DNA of 64,000 bases. Source: an uncultured Aquimarina sp. (lineage in GTDB: Bacteria > Bacteroidota > Bacteroidia > Flavobacteriales > Flavobacteriaceae). The stretch covers positions 124,001 to 188,000 of the forward strand of contig CANMLW010000009.1 in assembly GCA_947498705.1 (NCBI GenBank), written 5' to 3'. Under the pieces are notes generated by a model. That model was not told where the DNA came from. It was given only the letters and a program-made list of their open reading frames with translations, and searched no databases. The translations under genes and the position numbers were made by a program. Below, one piece after another: positions 22,565-33,429 of the stretch. Position 1 is the stretch's first letter. Each line of letters opens with the position of its first letter.

Positions 22565-25198
22565 GTGAAATCCCAGGAAATAAGAAATCAGTTTTTAGAG
22601 TTTTTTAAATCAAAAGAACATGGTATCGTACCTTCTGCCCCTATGGTAATAAAGGATGATCCTACTTTGATGTTTACCAATGCCGGGATGAACCAATTTA
22701 AAGAGTTTTTTTTAGGAAATGGTGTTCCTAAAAATAATAGATTAACCGATACCCAGAAATGTTTAAGAGTAAGTGGTAAGCATAATGACCTGGAAGAAGT
22801 AGGAATGGATACGTATCACCATACTATGTTTGAAATGTTGGGGAACTGGAGTTTTGGTGATTATTTTAAAAAAGAAGCTATACAGTGGGCATGGGAGCTG
22901 CTTACAGAAGTTTACGGTATTGATAAAGATATCTTGTATGTTTCTGTTTTTGAAGGAGCGAAAGATGATGGTTTAGAAATGGATCAAGAGGCTTATGATT
23001 TATGGACAGAGATTGTTCCCGAGGATCGAATTATTATGGGTAATAAAAATGATAATTTCTGGGAGATGGGAGATCAGGGGCCCTGTGGGCCTTGTTCAGA
23101 AATACATGTGGATATTCGCTCTGAGGAGGAGAAAGCCAAAATCCCAGGTCGTGATTTGGTAAATGCAGATCATCCACAGGTTGTAGAGATCTGGAACCTT
23201 GTTTTTATGCAGTTTAATAGAAAAGCAGATAGTTCGTTAGAAAAACTACCCGCTCAACATGTAGACACGGGTATGGGATTTGAACGCTTGTGTATGGTGT
23301 TACAAGGAGTAAAATCGAACTATGATACCGATGTGTTTACGCCTTTAATTAGAGAAATTGAGACCATTACCAACTCAAAATATGATAAAAATAGCTCACC
23401 CACTGAGGAAAATGGAAAAGTGAGTGTAGCGATTAGAGTAATAGCAGATCATGTAAGGGCTGTTGCTTTTTCGATAGCAGATGGTCAGTTGCCAAGTAAT
23501 ACAGGTGCAGGATATGTAATTAGAAGAATCTTACGTAGAGCAATTCGATATGGTTTTACATTTTTAAATACCAAAGAACCCTTTATTTACAAACTGGTAG
23601 AAACCTTAAGTAAGCAAATGGGAACTGCTTTTCCAGAACTTAAAACACAAAAGAACCTAATTGTGAATGTTATCAAAGAAGAAGAACATTCTTTCTTAAA
23701 AACATTGGATCAGGGATTAGTATTATTAGAAAATGTGATAAAAAACACCAAAGGTGATGTGATTTCTGGCGAGAAAGCTTTTGAGTTATATGATACCTAT
23801 GGATTCCCTATAGATTTAACTGCTTTAATTTTAAATGAACAAGGGTATAAACTGGATGAAGCTGGTTTTGATAAGGAATTGCAAAAACAAAAAGATAGAT
23901 CTAGAGCAGCCTCTCAGGTATCTGCAGGAGATTGGGAAATACTTTCTAACGAAATCACCGAAGGCTTTATAGGATATGATCAACTTACTGCCGAAGTAAA
24001 AGTGGTACGTTATAGAAAGGTAAATAGTAAAAAAGAAGGAGAACTGTATCAGTTAGTCTTTAATAGAACACCTTTTTACCCCGAAGGAGGAGGACAAGTA
24101 GGAGATAAAGGGTATCTCGAAGTTTCTAATGGAGATGTTGCGTATATTATCGATACTAAAAAAGAGAATAACTTAATTATTCACTTGACCAAAAACCTAC
24201 CTAAGCATATTGATGAAACATTAAAAGCTGTGGTAGATAGTAAACAGCGATCCAGATCGGCGTCCAATCATTCTGCAACACATTTGTTACATCAGGCATT
24301 ACGCACGATTTTAGGGACACATGTAGAACAAAAAGGATCAATGGTTCATAGCGGTTACTTACGTTTTGATTTTTCTCATTTTGCTAAGGTTTCTAAAGAA
24401 GAACTTAGACAAGTCGAGAATTTTGTAAACGCAAGAATAAGAGAACAGTTACCTTTAGAAGAACAACGTAATATTACATATGATCAAGCTATTGCCGAAG
24501 GAGCTATTGCTTTGTTTGGTGAAAAATATGGAGATAAAGTACGAGCTATTCGATTTGGAGAGTCTATGGAACTTTGTGGAGGTACACATGTACAAAACAC
24601 TAGTGACATATGGCATTTTAAAATTACCTCAGAAAGCGCAATTGCAGCTGGTGTTCGACGAATAGAAGCAATAACTTGTGATGCGGCAAAAGAATATTTT
24701 ACCTCACAATCAGAGTCGTATAATGAAGTAAAAGCTGTGTTAAAAAATGCAAAAGAGCCTGTAAAAGCTATAGTTTCATTACAAGAAGAGAATACGAATC
24801 TTAAGAAACAAATAGAGGTATTGCTTAAGGATAAAGCAAAAAACCTTAAAGGAGATCTTAAATCAGAGTTTACAGAAATAAACGGAGTTAACTTCTTGGC
24901 AAAAAAAGTAGATCTGGATGCTCAAGGTATAAAAGATTTATCTTTCGAATTAGGTGGGGAGTTGCAAAATGTAATGATATTATTTGGATCTGATCAAAAT
25001 GAAAAAGCGTTGTTGTCATGTTATATTTCTAAGAATCTGGTAGAAGAGAAAAAGATAAATGCAGGGCAAATTGTGCGCGAGCTAGGTAAATATATCCAAG
25101 GAGGTGGCGGTGGACAACCATTTTTTGCAACGGCAGGAGGAAAGAAACCAGAAGGAATCGAAGAAGCATTAGATAATGCAAAAGCATATTTAAATTAA
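22565..25198 (+). CDS. alaS: Alanine--tRNA ligase
   Basis: The 877-residue enzyme charges tRNA-Ala. It starts with GTG at 22565 ([20 protein letters not shown]). The catalytic core occupies about 1-450 ([20 protein letters not shown]). The editing domain carries its zinc-binding motifs [13 protein letters not shown] and LCGGTHVQN, and the C-Ala region closes with [15 protein letters not shown]. Length is normal. The long leader upstream may regulate it. Confidence 0.97.
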   Translation: MKSQEIRNQFLEFFKSKEHGIVPSAPMVIKDDPTLMFTNAGMNQFKEFFLGNGVPKNNRLTDTQKCLRVSGKHNDLEEVGMDTYHHTMFEMLGNWSFGDYFKKEAIQWAWELLTEVYGIDKDILYVSVFEGAKDDGLEMDQEAYDLWTEIVPEDRIIMGNKNDNFWEMGDQGPCGPCSEIHVDIRSEEEKAKIPGRDLVNADHPQVVEIWNLVFMQFNRKADSSLEKLPAQHVDTGMGFERLCMVLQGVKSNYDTDVFTPLIREIETITNSKYDKNSSPTEENGKVSVAIRVIADHVRAVAFSIADGQLPSNTGAGYVIRRILRRAIRYGFTFLNTKEPFIYKLVETLSKQMGTAFPELKTQKNLIVNVIKEEEHSFLKTLDQGLVLLENVIKNTKGDVISGEKAFELYDTYGFPIDLTALILNEQGYKLDEAGFDKELQKQKDRSRAASQVSAGDWEILSNEITEGFIGYDQLTAEVKVVRYRKVNSKKEGELYQLVFNRTPFYPEGGGQVGDKGYLEVSNGDVAYIIDTKKENNLIIHLTKNLPKHIDETLKAVVDSKQRSRSASNHSATHLLHQALRTILGTHVEQKGSMVHSGYLRFDFSHFAKVSKEELRQVENFVNARIREQLPLEEQRNITYDQAIAEGAIALFGEKYGDKVRAIRFGESMELCGGTHVQNTSDIWHFKITSESAIAAGVRRIEAITCDAAKEYFTSQSESYNEVKAVLKNAKEPVKAIVSLQEENTNLKKQIEVLLKDKAKNLKGDLKSEFTEINGVNFLAKKVDLDAQGIKDLSFELGGELQNVMILFGSDQNEKALLSCYISKNLVEEKKINAGQIVRELGKYIQGGGGGQPFFATAGGKKPEGIEEALDNAKAYLN

Positions 25199-25250
25199 AA
25201 TGACCTGTAAAGTTTCTGTATTTTTTCTAAAGAATAATGAAGAATAAACA

Positions 25251-26204
25251 ATGAATCTGCAAACCAAAATACCATTACAGCCAAAAGAGCCTCAGATAGA
25301 TTATACATCGGGGATTTTGTCATTGGGATCTTGTTTTGCAGAAAATATTGGAGAGAAACTGTCACAATATAAATTTAGAAATGATATCAATCCTTTTGGG
25401 ATTTTATTTCACCCAAAAGCGATAGAGACGTTTTTGTGGATGGCGACACAAGACGAAAAATATACAGAAACAGATCTGTTTTTTATGAATGAACGATGGC
25501 ATTGTTTTGATGCACATTCTTCATTAAGTAGTACAGATAAGAATACGTTACTAAACCATTTAAACGAAAAATTGGCTGTTACCAAAGCTAAAATTCAGAC
25601 TTCTTCTCACGTGATTATCACGTTGGGAACAGCATGGGTTTATCGATTAAAAGCGTTGGATATGATTGTGGCCAATTGTCATAAAATACCACAAAAAGAG
25701 TTTCAGAAAGAGCTCTTGTCTGTTAATGAAGTGGTGCAATGTCTTCAGAATTGTATTCATTTGGTGCGAGCAATTAACCCTTCTGTACAGTTTATATTTA
25801 CGGTATCTCCAGTGAGACATAGTAAAGATGGCTTTGTAGAGAATACACGAAGTAAATCTCACTTATTTACCGCAATACATCATGTGATAGATAAAATAAA
25901 AGGAGCATCCTATTTTCCGGCTTATGAAATAATGATGGATGAGCTTAGAGATTATCGTTTCTATAATGAGGATATGATTCATCCCAGTAAACTTGCAATA
26001 CAGTATATTTGGGAGTGTTTTATAGAAGTATGGATTTCTAAAGAAGCAACACAGGTTATGAATAAAGTAGAGGAAATTGTTAAAGGGATTTCTCATAAAC
26101 CCTTTAATCCGCAAAGTGTAGCGTACCAGAAGTTTCTTAAGAAGTTAGAATTAAAAAAAGAACAACTCACAAGAGAGCATCCGCATATGAGCTGGGATCA
26201 ATAA
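25251..26204 (+). CDS. GSCFA-domain protein
   Basis: The 317-residue protein carries the family motif SLGSCFAENIGEKLSQYKF at residues 25-43 and the downstream blocks NPFGILFHPKAIE, VIITLGTAWVYR and DMIHPSKLAIQYIWECF. The arrangement of Ser, Gly, Asn and the late DxxH suggests an SGNH-hydrolase-like fold, possibly an acyl or acetyl esterase. It lies 52 bp after alaS and before a terminator. Confidence 0.9.
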   Translation: MNLQTKIPLQPKEPQIDYTSGILSLGSCFAENIGEKLSQYKFRNDINPFGILFHPKAIETFLWMATQDEKYTETDLFFMNERWHCFDAHSSLSSTDKNTLLNHLNEKLAVTKAKIQTSSHVIITLGTAWVYRLKALDMIVANCHKIPQKEFQKELLSVNEVVQCLQNCIHLVRAINPSVQFIFTVSPVRHSKDGFVENTRSKSHLFTAIHHVIDKIKGASYFPAYEIMMDELRDYRFYNEDMIHPSKLAIQYIWECFIEVWISKEATQVMNKVEEIVKGISHKPFNPQSVAYQKFLKKLELKKEQLTREHPHMSWDQ

Positions 26205-26214
26205 TAATTTTAAT

Positions 26215-26251
26215 AAAATAAGGTAGCCTAAAAATAGCTACCTTATTTTTT
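26215..26251. terminator. Terminator between the GSCFA gene and the converging DUF3103-like gene
   Basis: AAAATAAGGTAGC (26215-26227) pairs with GCTACCTTATTTT (26237-26249), followed by T residues. It can act in both directions. Confidence 0.88.
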
Positions 26252-26285
26252 ACAAGTTTATTTTTCTGGTATTCATTAATAAATA

Positions 26286-27458
26286 CTAATTGTTTGGTAT
26301 AAATAATGGCGATAAAGTAACCGTAGCGTTTCCTCTAGCTCCTCTATGATTGGTATACGTTTTGTTTTTCTCGATAGTATAAAAAGAATCGACATAATCA
26401 TCATTGTTGATGTACCACTCATCTGGCATAGCCTGTAAAATAGCACCAGCAATTTGACCTAGTGTATTTACCCATGATTGTCCTGTAACGGTTCCTACAA
26501 TTTTAAAAATTCCGTCAATAATAATTCTTACTAATTCTTTAAAATTGTAATTATCATCTTTTTCAAACAATTGTATATTGGCAGCTTGATATTTGTAATC
26601 CTCCCAAAAAAGCATAATTTGATTTGGATAGTAAGTGGTGCCTTCATGATCAAGGTAATACATTGGTATAATCTTTACTTCTGCTTCATTGTTATTGTTT
26701 TTTATACCAGAAGTAATGGCGTAGATTTCTGCTGCGCCACTAATCCAAGGTTCTTCATCATTGTCTAATTTTATTCGATCCAGCTTTGTTGTTTCCAACC
26801 CACTATTAGATTTTGAAGAAGGACTTAAGTCCATTTGAGAAGATAAGAAACGGCTATTTTGTAGCCCATTAATTTGTAGTTGGTGATTCATATAATCGAC
26901 TTCCGCCTTTAAAGCTTCAAAACCTTTGGTTTCGATAACGATTACAGGTACATCGGGTGTTTTTTTGCTATCTAGATAAACAACTTCTCCATCAAGATTG
27001 AAAGCTTCAATTTTTGACCATGATTTCTCGTCTCCTTCTGGGGCAAATGATACCAATAATTTTGTATAATCGACAGTTCTGTTATTAGGTTTTTGCATCC
27101 ATAGTTCAGGAATTTCCATTCGCACTGGGATTTTACAGGATTTAAGCCGATTATCTACTTCGTTTACTATCTTTTTTAAAGACTTGTATGAGTTATGGCC
27201 AGATACTTGATTATTTTTTTCTAATAAATAAGATAATTTAATGCCAGGAGTATGGTTTGAAGATAATTCTTTGATAATATTGGTTTTAAACTCTTTGTCG
27301 GCAAGTAAATTAATTAGATTTGAGGCGATTTCCTTTTTGTTTAAACCAGTATCGTTATTGATTTCTTTGATCTCGATATTAGAAGATTCTTCGGGGTCGC
27401 AATTAATGAAAAATACAGATAGAAAAGTTAGGCTAATGAGTAGTAGTGATTTTTTCAT
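26286..27458 (-). CDS. DUF3103-like lipoprotein
   Basis: The 390-residue protein has a lipoprotein signal (lipobox FINCDP). The body contains the blocks VRMEIPELWMQKPNNRTVDY, LVSFAPEGDEKSWSKIEAFN, EPWISGAAEIYAITSGI and a C-terminal beta region ending LSPLFIPNN. I assign it to the DUF3103 family with moderate confidence. No catalytic motif is evident. It is a single gene, flanked by a terminator on its 3' side and a non-coding gap of 320 bp on its 5' side. Confidence 0.65.
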   Translation of the reverse strand: MKKSLLLISLTFLSVFFINCDPEESSNIEIKEINNDTGLNKKEIASNLINLLADKEFKTNIIKELSSNHTPGIKLSYLLEKNNQVSGHNSYKSLKKIVNEVDNRLKSCKIPVRMEIPELWMQKPNNRTVDYTKLLVSFAPEGDEKSWSKIEAFNLDGEVVYLDSKKTPDVPVIVIETKGFEALKAEVDYMNHQLQINGLQNSRFLSSQMDLSPSSKSNSGLETTKLDRIKLDNDEEPWISGAAEIYAITSGIKNNNNEAEVKIIPMYYLDHEGTTYYPNQIMLFWEDYKYQAANIQLFEKDDNYNFKELVRIIIDGIFKIVGTVTGQSWVNTLGQIAGAILQAMPDEWYINNDDYVDSFYTIEKNKTYTNHRGARGNATVTLSPLFIPNN

Positions 27459-27778
27459 AATTAAGTATTATAGGTTAGATTAGTTTAGTACTTAAAATTA
27501 GAAAAAATGTCAGTTATTTGACTGGTTAATAGTGTTTTAAACTCTCAAAAAGTCTGAGGTAATACCATAAATAATGCGGCTGTTTTTTTTGCTTTTAACG
27601 ATTTTATTATGCATGCATACAAACACTATTGTGTTTAAAGTATCTGATTTTCATTTAATTGTGTTTTTTTTGGAATGGTTGAACGCGATTTTTTATAAAA
27701 AGTACTTTTTCTAACCGTCAAAAAGAAATTCTTGACACTTACTATTTTTTGTATTCAACTATATCATATAGTAGTTAT
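27459..27778. other. Non-coding gap
   Basis: The gap is AT-rich and has no ORF of note. It holds a small hairpin AAACAC/GTGTTT (27621-27636) and a perfect palindrome AAAAAGTACTTTTT (27697-27710). The palindrome may be a regulator site or part of the end of the hydroxylase transcript. Confidence 0.5.
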
Positions 27779-29548
27779 CTACGCATGGGTTTTAGAATTG
27801 CTCAAAATATCAAGTCCACCTGTTATTAAGTGTTCAATTTTTGGTCTTTTAGATTTTATGCTATTTAAATGCTCAAGAACCTGGGCGGCAAACTTTTCAT
27901 CCCGATCATAAACTAACTCATATATCTCTAATGGTAGTAACCAGTCATCAGAGTGATGATTTTTGGTGAGCTCAAAAGCGGCTTCTAAGGAAAAAGATGT
28001 ATTTTTTCCTTCTCGTATGTTTTTTACAGAATCGTAAAGTGTATGTAATTCCAGTTCTTTTTTAGAATATTCTTTTTTAATGGTGGTAGTAGAAGATTTA
28101 TGCGTAATCAAATCAAAAGAATTATCATCGGCAGGGCCTGAGAATGCTGAGACAATTTCTTTACCAATGGCTAAGTCAAATGCTCCCCATTCTGGTTTAA
28201 AAAGAAATTCACCTTCATAAGTAACAGAACATTCACTAAACTGAATCAAAATTAATTCTCCTTTAATATTTCTTGTTCCGGTAATAATATTTCCTGCTAC
28301 CTTAATCCCACTTTCGAATTCGAATTCTATATGTTCTCCTTCATGAAAGTTATAGGCTTTCAAATCTCTTGGAGACATATTTTCTATAGCCAGATTACTA
28401 CCTTTTAACTTACCTATTGGTGATCCAAATCCACTACTATGTGTATCAATACCGTGTCCTATTAATTCTTTTTCTCTAAACGAAAGAGCAGAGGGGCCTT
28501 CGGTTTTAAAATAGATTACTTCATTGTCTTTATTCTTAATCATTCTGGTAAATACACCAGAGATTTGAATACCTGTGTTTAACTCTATTGTGCCCAAGTT
28601 TTGAGATCCTATTAATTTTTCTAAGCCTCGATGCCCACCTTTCCTCAATGCCATGGTATCAGCAAATTCTTCGAGGACTTGGCACAAGTATGCAAAATCG
28701 GGTGTTACAAAAAGCTGTGGCTGAGGTTTTGTAATGTCAAAATCCTGAAAAGCAGCTTCTGGAGAATAAGGTAGTTTTGCTACATTATCAGTCATGCACC
28801 ATTCGCTTTCTCCTATAGAAGATAATAAACCTGCACCATATATTTTAGGGTTCTCTACAGTTCCAATTAACCCGTACTCAACCGTCCACCAATGTAAATT
28901 TCTAATCAAAGCCATTTCAGATGGTGTTTCCTTTAGATTTTGCAATTCTTCGACCTTTTTCTCGGCAGCATCAATTGCTTCGGGACTTGTATTGTGTGCT
29001 TCTTTCAAAATAGATAATGAACGCACAGCTTCATACATATCATGATCTTTTTTAGAAGAAATAGCTTTGCATCCAATTTTTCCAAAACGTCTTAAGTATT
29101 CTGCATAATCTGGATTTGCAATGATAGGAGCATGACCTGCAGCTTCATGAATAATATCTGGTGCGGGAGTATATTCTATGTTTTCGAGTTGTCGTATGTC
29201 TGAAGCAATAACCAAAATGTTATAGGCCTGAAATTCCATAAAAGCATTTGGAGGAATAAAACCATCTACAGCAACCGCTGCCCATCCAATTTCTTTTAAA
29301 ATTCGATTCATCCCATACATGTTTGGGATTTGATTTATAGATATTCCTGTTTGTTCAAGTCCTTTTATATAAGAGTTATGAGCTATTTTGTTAAGTGAAA
29401 TAATGTTTTTTCGCATTACATAGCGCCATACGGCTTGATCCATAGCTGTATATTCCTCATAGTTTTGAGGCTTTATAAATTGCTTTAAATGACTTGGTAG
29501 TCTTTCAATCAAGGGGTTAGATGCTATTGCAGAATCCATTTTAGACAA
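27779..29548 (-). CDS. Aromatic amino acid hydroxylase with long C-terminal extension
   Basis: The 589-residue protein has a biopterin-dependent hydroxylase domain in its first ~330 residues. The iron ligands are H134 and H139 in IIHEAAGHAP and E224 in WWTVEYGLIGT. It probably hydroxylates phenylalanine to tyrosine. Bacterial phenylalanine hydroxylases are usually under 300 residues; here about 250 extra residues follow, with beta-rich blocks (GVFTRMIKNKDNEVIYFKTE, GSPIGKLKGSNLAIENMSPR) and a helical end. The role of this extension is unknown. It has also been seen in other Bacteroidota members, to my knowledge. Confidence 0.88.
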   Translation of the reverse strand: MSKMDSAIASNPLIERLPSHLKQFIKPQNYEEYTAMDQAVWRYVMRKNIISLNKIAHNSYIKGLEQTGISINQIPNMYGMNRILKEIGWAAVAVDGFIPPNAFMEFQAYNILVIASDIRQLENIEYTPAPDIIHEAAGHAPIIANPDYAEYLRRFGKIGCKAISSKKDHDMYEAVRSLSILKEAHNTSPEAIDAAEKKVEELQNLKETPSEMALIRNLHWWTVEYGLIGTVENPKIYGAGLLSSIGESEWCMTDNVAKLPYSPEAAFQDFDITKPQPQLFVTPDFAYLCQVLEEFADTMALRKGGHRGLEKLIGSQNLGTIELNTGIQISGVFTRMIKNKDNEVIYFKTEGPSALSFREKELIGHGIDTHSSGFGSPIGKLKGSNLAIENMSPRDLKAYNFHEGEHIEFEFESGIKVAGNIITGTRNIKGELILIQFSECSVTYEGEFLFKPEWGAFDLAIGKEIVSAFSGPADDNSFDLITHKSSTTTIKKEYSKKELELHTLYDSVKNIREGKNTSFSLEAAFELTKNHHSDDWLLPLEIYELVYDRDEKFAAQVLEHLNSIKSKRPKIEHLITGGLDILSNSKTHA

Positions 29549-29647
29549 CTTTTAGTGAAAAAACATTTTAAATGTAAAATTAAGTGGTTTATTTTGATTT
29601 ATAAACGTTATATATATGTAATTTAACAGTTGATATAAATTTTAGAT

Positions 29648-31303
29648 ATGCGATCAAAGTTTTTGTTTATTGGATTTCTGTTAGTTTGTACAGCAATTTA
29701 CGCACAAATTACCAATAAAGGATATCCCAAAAGTTGGGAAATAAAAAGCTCTGCTAAAGGGAAGGTCACATCCGAAATAATGAAGACTTTTGATTTGGAA
29801 GAGCTACAAAAGGAAGATGCGATTAATGATCTTAATAAATCGGGAGCCTGGCGTTTTGGATATGAGTTAGAAGTAAATTTAGGATTGCAAAATTCTGGTG
29901 TTTGGGACAATTTACCTGATGGAGAAGGAAGAATATGGCGAATCAATATTGTTTCTAAAGGAGCACAAACATTAAATTTTGTTTTTGATTCATATGAGCT
30001 GCCAAAGGGAGCAACGATATATATTTATAATGAAGATCGATCAGAACTTTTAGGAGCCTATACAGATGTTTTTAACAATGCTAACGGGGTATTAGGTACC
30101 TGGATGGTTACAGGAGAGAATGTATGGATCGAGTATTTCGAACCTAGAGAAGTAATAGGTAAAGGAAAGCTGAATATCGCCAAAGTAGTACATGGATATC
30201 GCTCGGTGAAGAGTTCTGATATGAAAAAAGATTTAGAGGCATCCCAAGATTGTAACTATGATGTAAAATGTGCGCTGGGTGATGATATAGACCCAATCAA
30301 AGATAGATTAAAACATGCTGTTGTTAGAATAATACAAGGAGGGCGTTACTGTACAGGGACATTGATTAATAATACCAGAAACGATGCATCGTTATATGTG
30401 CTAACTGCAAATCATTGTAATGATGCTGATGAATCAACCTGGGTATTTAGGTTTAATTGGATAAGTCCTACACCTTCGTGTGCATCTGAAACCAGTAGTG
30501 TAGATACTGAAGAAAAACAGACGACAAGTATAAGCACTTTGTTGGCTTCCAATGTAGCGTCTGATTTTAAACTAATAGAATTAGATGGAGGAGTAAGTGA
30601 CTCTTGGGAACTCGAATGGGCAGGTTGGAACAACGGGATAGCCAATCCTGAATTTACTTTCGGAATTCATCATCCGAAAGGAGATATTATGAAAGCCTGT
30701 CGATCAAAAAAACTTCCAATACTACCTAGAAATTTTTTGGTTGGAGATATTCCTGACCCCATCGATTTATGGGTAGTACAGCAATGGGAATTGGGAGTGA
30801 CAGAAAAAGGTTCTTCAGGTTCTGCTCTTTTTGATCCTAATGGTAGAATTATAGGAGCATTATCAGGAGGAGGAGCCGATTGTACAGGTTTGATCTATAA
30901 TGGAAGCCCTGATTATTATGGTAGATTCGATATTTCATGGGACTTTGGGAATACAGACAATTCGAGATTATCTAATTGGTTGGACCCTATAGATAGTGGG
31001 AGAGAAACATTGGATATGATTTCTATAGAGAAACCATCAGGAGTTCCACCAATTCCAAAGCAGAATGTGGATATATACTACCAATTGACCAATAATACTC
31101 TTAATATTACTAATGATTCAAATAAAAGATTGAGATATGCTATTTATAATATGTTAGGACAACAATTAAAACAGGGAATGTTGTCCTCGCGTAGTTCAAA
31201 AAAAATTTCGTTAAATACAGTATCTAATGGTATGTATTTTGTGCATATAACAAAAATGAATGACGGAAGTTCTTTTACAAAAAAAATAATGATCTCTAAA
31301 TAG
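29648..31303 (+). CDS. T9SS-secreted trypsin-like serine protease, copy 1
   Basis: The 551-residue protein has a signal peptide (ending AIYAQ), a pro-region of about 190 residues (GRIWRINIVSKGAQTLNFVF), and a trypsin-like domain. The catalytic His is in LTANHCNDADES, a candidate Asp in VASDFKLIELDGG, and the Ser in EKGSSGSALFDPNGRIIGAL. The last ~75 residues are a T9SS type A sorting domain (LRYAIYNMLGQQLKQGM, SNGMYFVHITK). The layout resembles lysyl endopeptidase-type enzymes. A paralogue follows. Confidence 0.93.
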   Translation: MRSKFLFIGFLLVCTAIYAQITNKGYPKSWEIKSSAKGKVTSEIMKTFDLEELQKEDAINDLNKSGAWRFGYELEVNLGLQNSGVWDNLPDGEGRIWRINIVSKGAQTLNFVFDSYELPKGATIYIYNEDRSELLGAYTDVFNNANGVLGTWMVTGENVWIEYFEPREVIGKGKLNIAKVVHGYRSVKSSDMKKDLEASQDCNYDVKCALGDDIDPIKDRLKHAVVRIIQGGRYCTGTLINNTRNDASLYVLTANHCNDADESTWVFRFNWISPTPSCASETSSVDTEEKQTTSISTLLASNVASDFKLIELDGGVSDSWELEWAGWNNGIANPEFTFGIHHPKGDIMKACRSKKLPILPRNFLVGDIPDPIDLWVVQQWELGVTEKGSSGSALFDPNGRIIGALSGGGADCTGLIYNGSPDYYGRFDISWDFGNTDNSRLSNWLDPIDSGRETLDMISIEKPSGVPPIPKQNVDIYYQLTNNTLNITNDSNKRLRYAIYNMLGQQLKQGMLSSRSSKKISLNTVSNGMYFVHITKMNDGSSFTKKIMISK

Positions 31304-31597
31304 AAACGTTATAGTAGTATAAGAGTTTGCATCTCAGCATCGAAATGCGATCAGACTTTTTATTAACCCAAAATAATCTGATCTAAAATCTAGGTTAATT
31401 TATCATCTAAGAAACGATAAATTAGAGTCTTTTAGTTTTTAAAAAGCATCTCTAATTTTTAATAATTTAGGAGTAAAATTCTGTTAATGAATATGTTTTA
31501 AAATTATTTTTTGGTTAAAAAATTTTTAAATGGTAAATTAATAGTTTTATTTTGATAGTTAAATAATATTAAAAGATTGATTTTTACTAAAAAAAAT
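31304..31597. other. Spacer between the two protease genes
   Basis: The spacer is AT-rich and holds no gene. A TTTATTTTGAT element about 45 bp upstream of the second start is also present about 55 bp upstream of the first gene and may be part of a shared promoter. Confidence 0.4.
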
Positions 31598-33268
31598 ATG
31601 GTTGCGAGAATTGGCTTGTTAGCATTTGCCCTTATAAGTATGACTATGGGGAATGCTCAGGTAAAAGGTGGGGATACTCCAAATAGTTGGAAAGAAAATA
31701 CTTTTAGTAAAAGAAGTATAACTCCGGTTGTTTTAAAGGAATTTGATTTAGTAAAACTTAAAGAAGAAGATGTAATTAACGATTTGGACAAATCAATTCC
31801 ATGGCGATTTGGACATGAGTTAGAAGTAAATTATGGATTGCAAAATTCTGGTGTTTGGGATGAATTACCAAATGGTAAAGGTAGGATTTGGCGAATTAAT
31901 ATTGTATCCAAAGGCGCAAGGACCTTAAACTTTATTTTTGATTCATATTACTTGCCTAAAGGGGCTACGCTTTATATATATAATGATGATAGATCTGATT
32001 TGCTGGGAGCCTATACAGATGTGTTTAATAATCCCGATGAAGCCTTAGGAACTTGGACTGTAGAAGGTGAAAGTATTTGGATGGAACTTTTCGAACCAAG
32101 TAAAGAAAGAGGAAAAGGAAAATTAAATATATCAAAAGTAGTACATGGATATCGTAGTATAACGGATGCTGAAATAAGACAGAAGTTAATTGGTTTTGGA
32201 GATTCGGGACCATGTAATTATGATGTAAATTGTGCTACAGGAAGTGATTTTGATCCTATAAAAGATAAACTTAAACATGCAGTTGCCAGAGTGATAACAG
32301 GAGGTAGTGTATGTTCGGGGACATTAGTAAATAATACCGCCAATGATGCATCCTTATATTTTCTCACTGCAAATCATTGTAGAGGAGCAGATGAATCTTT
32401 ATGGGCTTTTCGATTTAATTGGATAAGTCGTGTTACTTCTTGTGGTACACTAGATGAAAGCGAAGATACCGAAGAGAATCAAACTACTAGTAGAGCAATA
32501 TTATTGGCTTCTAATGTAGAAAGTGATTTTAAATTGCTAAAATTGGATGGCGGAGTAGATCCATCTTGGGATTTGGAATGGGCAGGTTGGGATCGAAGAG
32601 AAGTAGATCCATCATATACAATTGGTATTCATCATCCGGTAGGAGATATAATGAAGGTATGTAGATCAAACTCTGCTCTGGGTACCTATAGAGGCTTAAT
32701 AGGTTCTGATATTCCAGACCCTATAAATTGTTGGGTAGTACAACAATGGGATTTTGGTGTTACAGAAGGTGGTTCTTCTGGTTCTGGATTATTCGACCCA
32801 TCGGGTAGAATAGTAGGACAGCTATCAGGAGGAGGAGCCCAGTGCGCAGGAACAGTAAATAATGGTGCTTCTGATTTTTATGGAAGATTTGATACATCAT
32901 GGGATTTTGGTACTACAGATGATTCGAGACTCTCGAATTGGCTCGATCCACTTAATACAGGGCGAGAAACATTAGATATGCTATCTATAGAAAAACCAGA
33001 CGGAACCCCATTACCTCCCAAAGATGAAGTTATTGTATTCTTTAAATCCTCTAATTCGACGCTTAACATTGTTAATGATTCTGATAAAACCCTAAGATTT
33101 ATTATTTACGATATGTTGGGGCAGCAATTAAATGCTGGACAACTGTCAAAGGAAACACAAGAAATCGAGATGGGTAATGCTTCTAGCGGAATGTATTTTG
33201 TACATATCAAAAATGTAAACAGCAATGCTTCCTTTACCAAAAAGGTAATGGTGGGTAATACAATGTGA
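31598..33268 (+). CDS. T9SS-secreted trypsin-like serine protease, copy 2
   Basis: The start is ATG 31598 (MVARIGLLAFALISMTMGNA), giving 556 residues and a signal peptide of the same length as copy 1; a TTG 21 bp earlier is possible. The paralogue keeps the pro-region, the catalytic His (LTANHCRGADES), candidate Asp (VESDFKLLKLDGG) and Ser (EGGSSGSGLFDPSGRIVGQL), plus the T9SS type A tail (LRFIIYDMLGQQLNAGQL). The two genes are closely similar across their whole length and clearly arose by tandem duplication. Confidence 0.93.
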   Translation: MVARIGLLAFALISMTMGNAQVKGGDTPNSWKENTFSKRSITPVVLKEFDLVKLKEEDVINDLDKSIPWRFGHELEVNYGLQNSGVWDELPNGKGRIWRINIVSKGARTLNFIFDSYYLPKGATLYIYNDDRSDLLGAYTDVFNNPDEALGTWTVEGESIWMELFEPSKERGKGKLNISKVVHGYRSITDAEIRQKLIGFGDSGPCNYDVNCATGSDFDPIKDKLKHAVARVITGGSVCSGTLVNNTANDASLYFLTANHCRGADESLWAFRFNWISRVTSCGTLDESEDTEENQTTSRAILLASNVESDFKLLKLDGGVDPSWDLEWAGWDRREVDPSYTIGIHHPVGDIMKVCRSNSALGTYRGLIGSDIPDPINCWVVQQWDFGVTEGGSSGSGLFDPSGRIVGQLSGGGAQCAGTVNNGASDFYGRFDTSWDFGTTDDSRLSNWLDPLNTGRETLDMLSIEKPDGTPLPPKDEVIVFFKSSNSTLNIVNDSDKTLRFIIYDMLGQQLNAGQLSKETQEIEMGNASSGMYFVHIKNVNSNASFTKKVMVGNTM

Positions 33269-33429
33269 TAGTTATTTCTTTTCCTTTTTACTTACTACTA
33301 CTATCTCAATATTAAGATAGTCGCCAAACTACATATGAGTAATATTGCTTATTCGTTGTATTTATGTGCAAAAGATAACAACATGTGTAAAATCATATAA
33401 ATGTAATCGTTACTAATATCTAATAAAGA

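Noticed and set aside
27697..27710. Palindrome AAAAAGTACTTTTT as a mobile-element end
   Set aside because: No second copy, transposase or target duplication is nearby; an A/T-rich palindrome can arise by chance.
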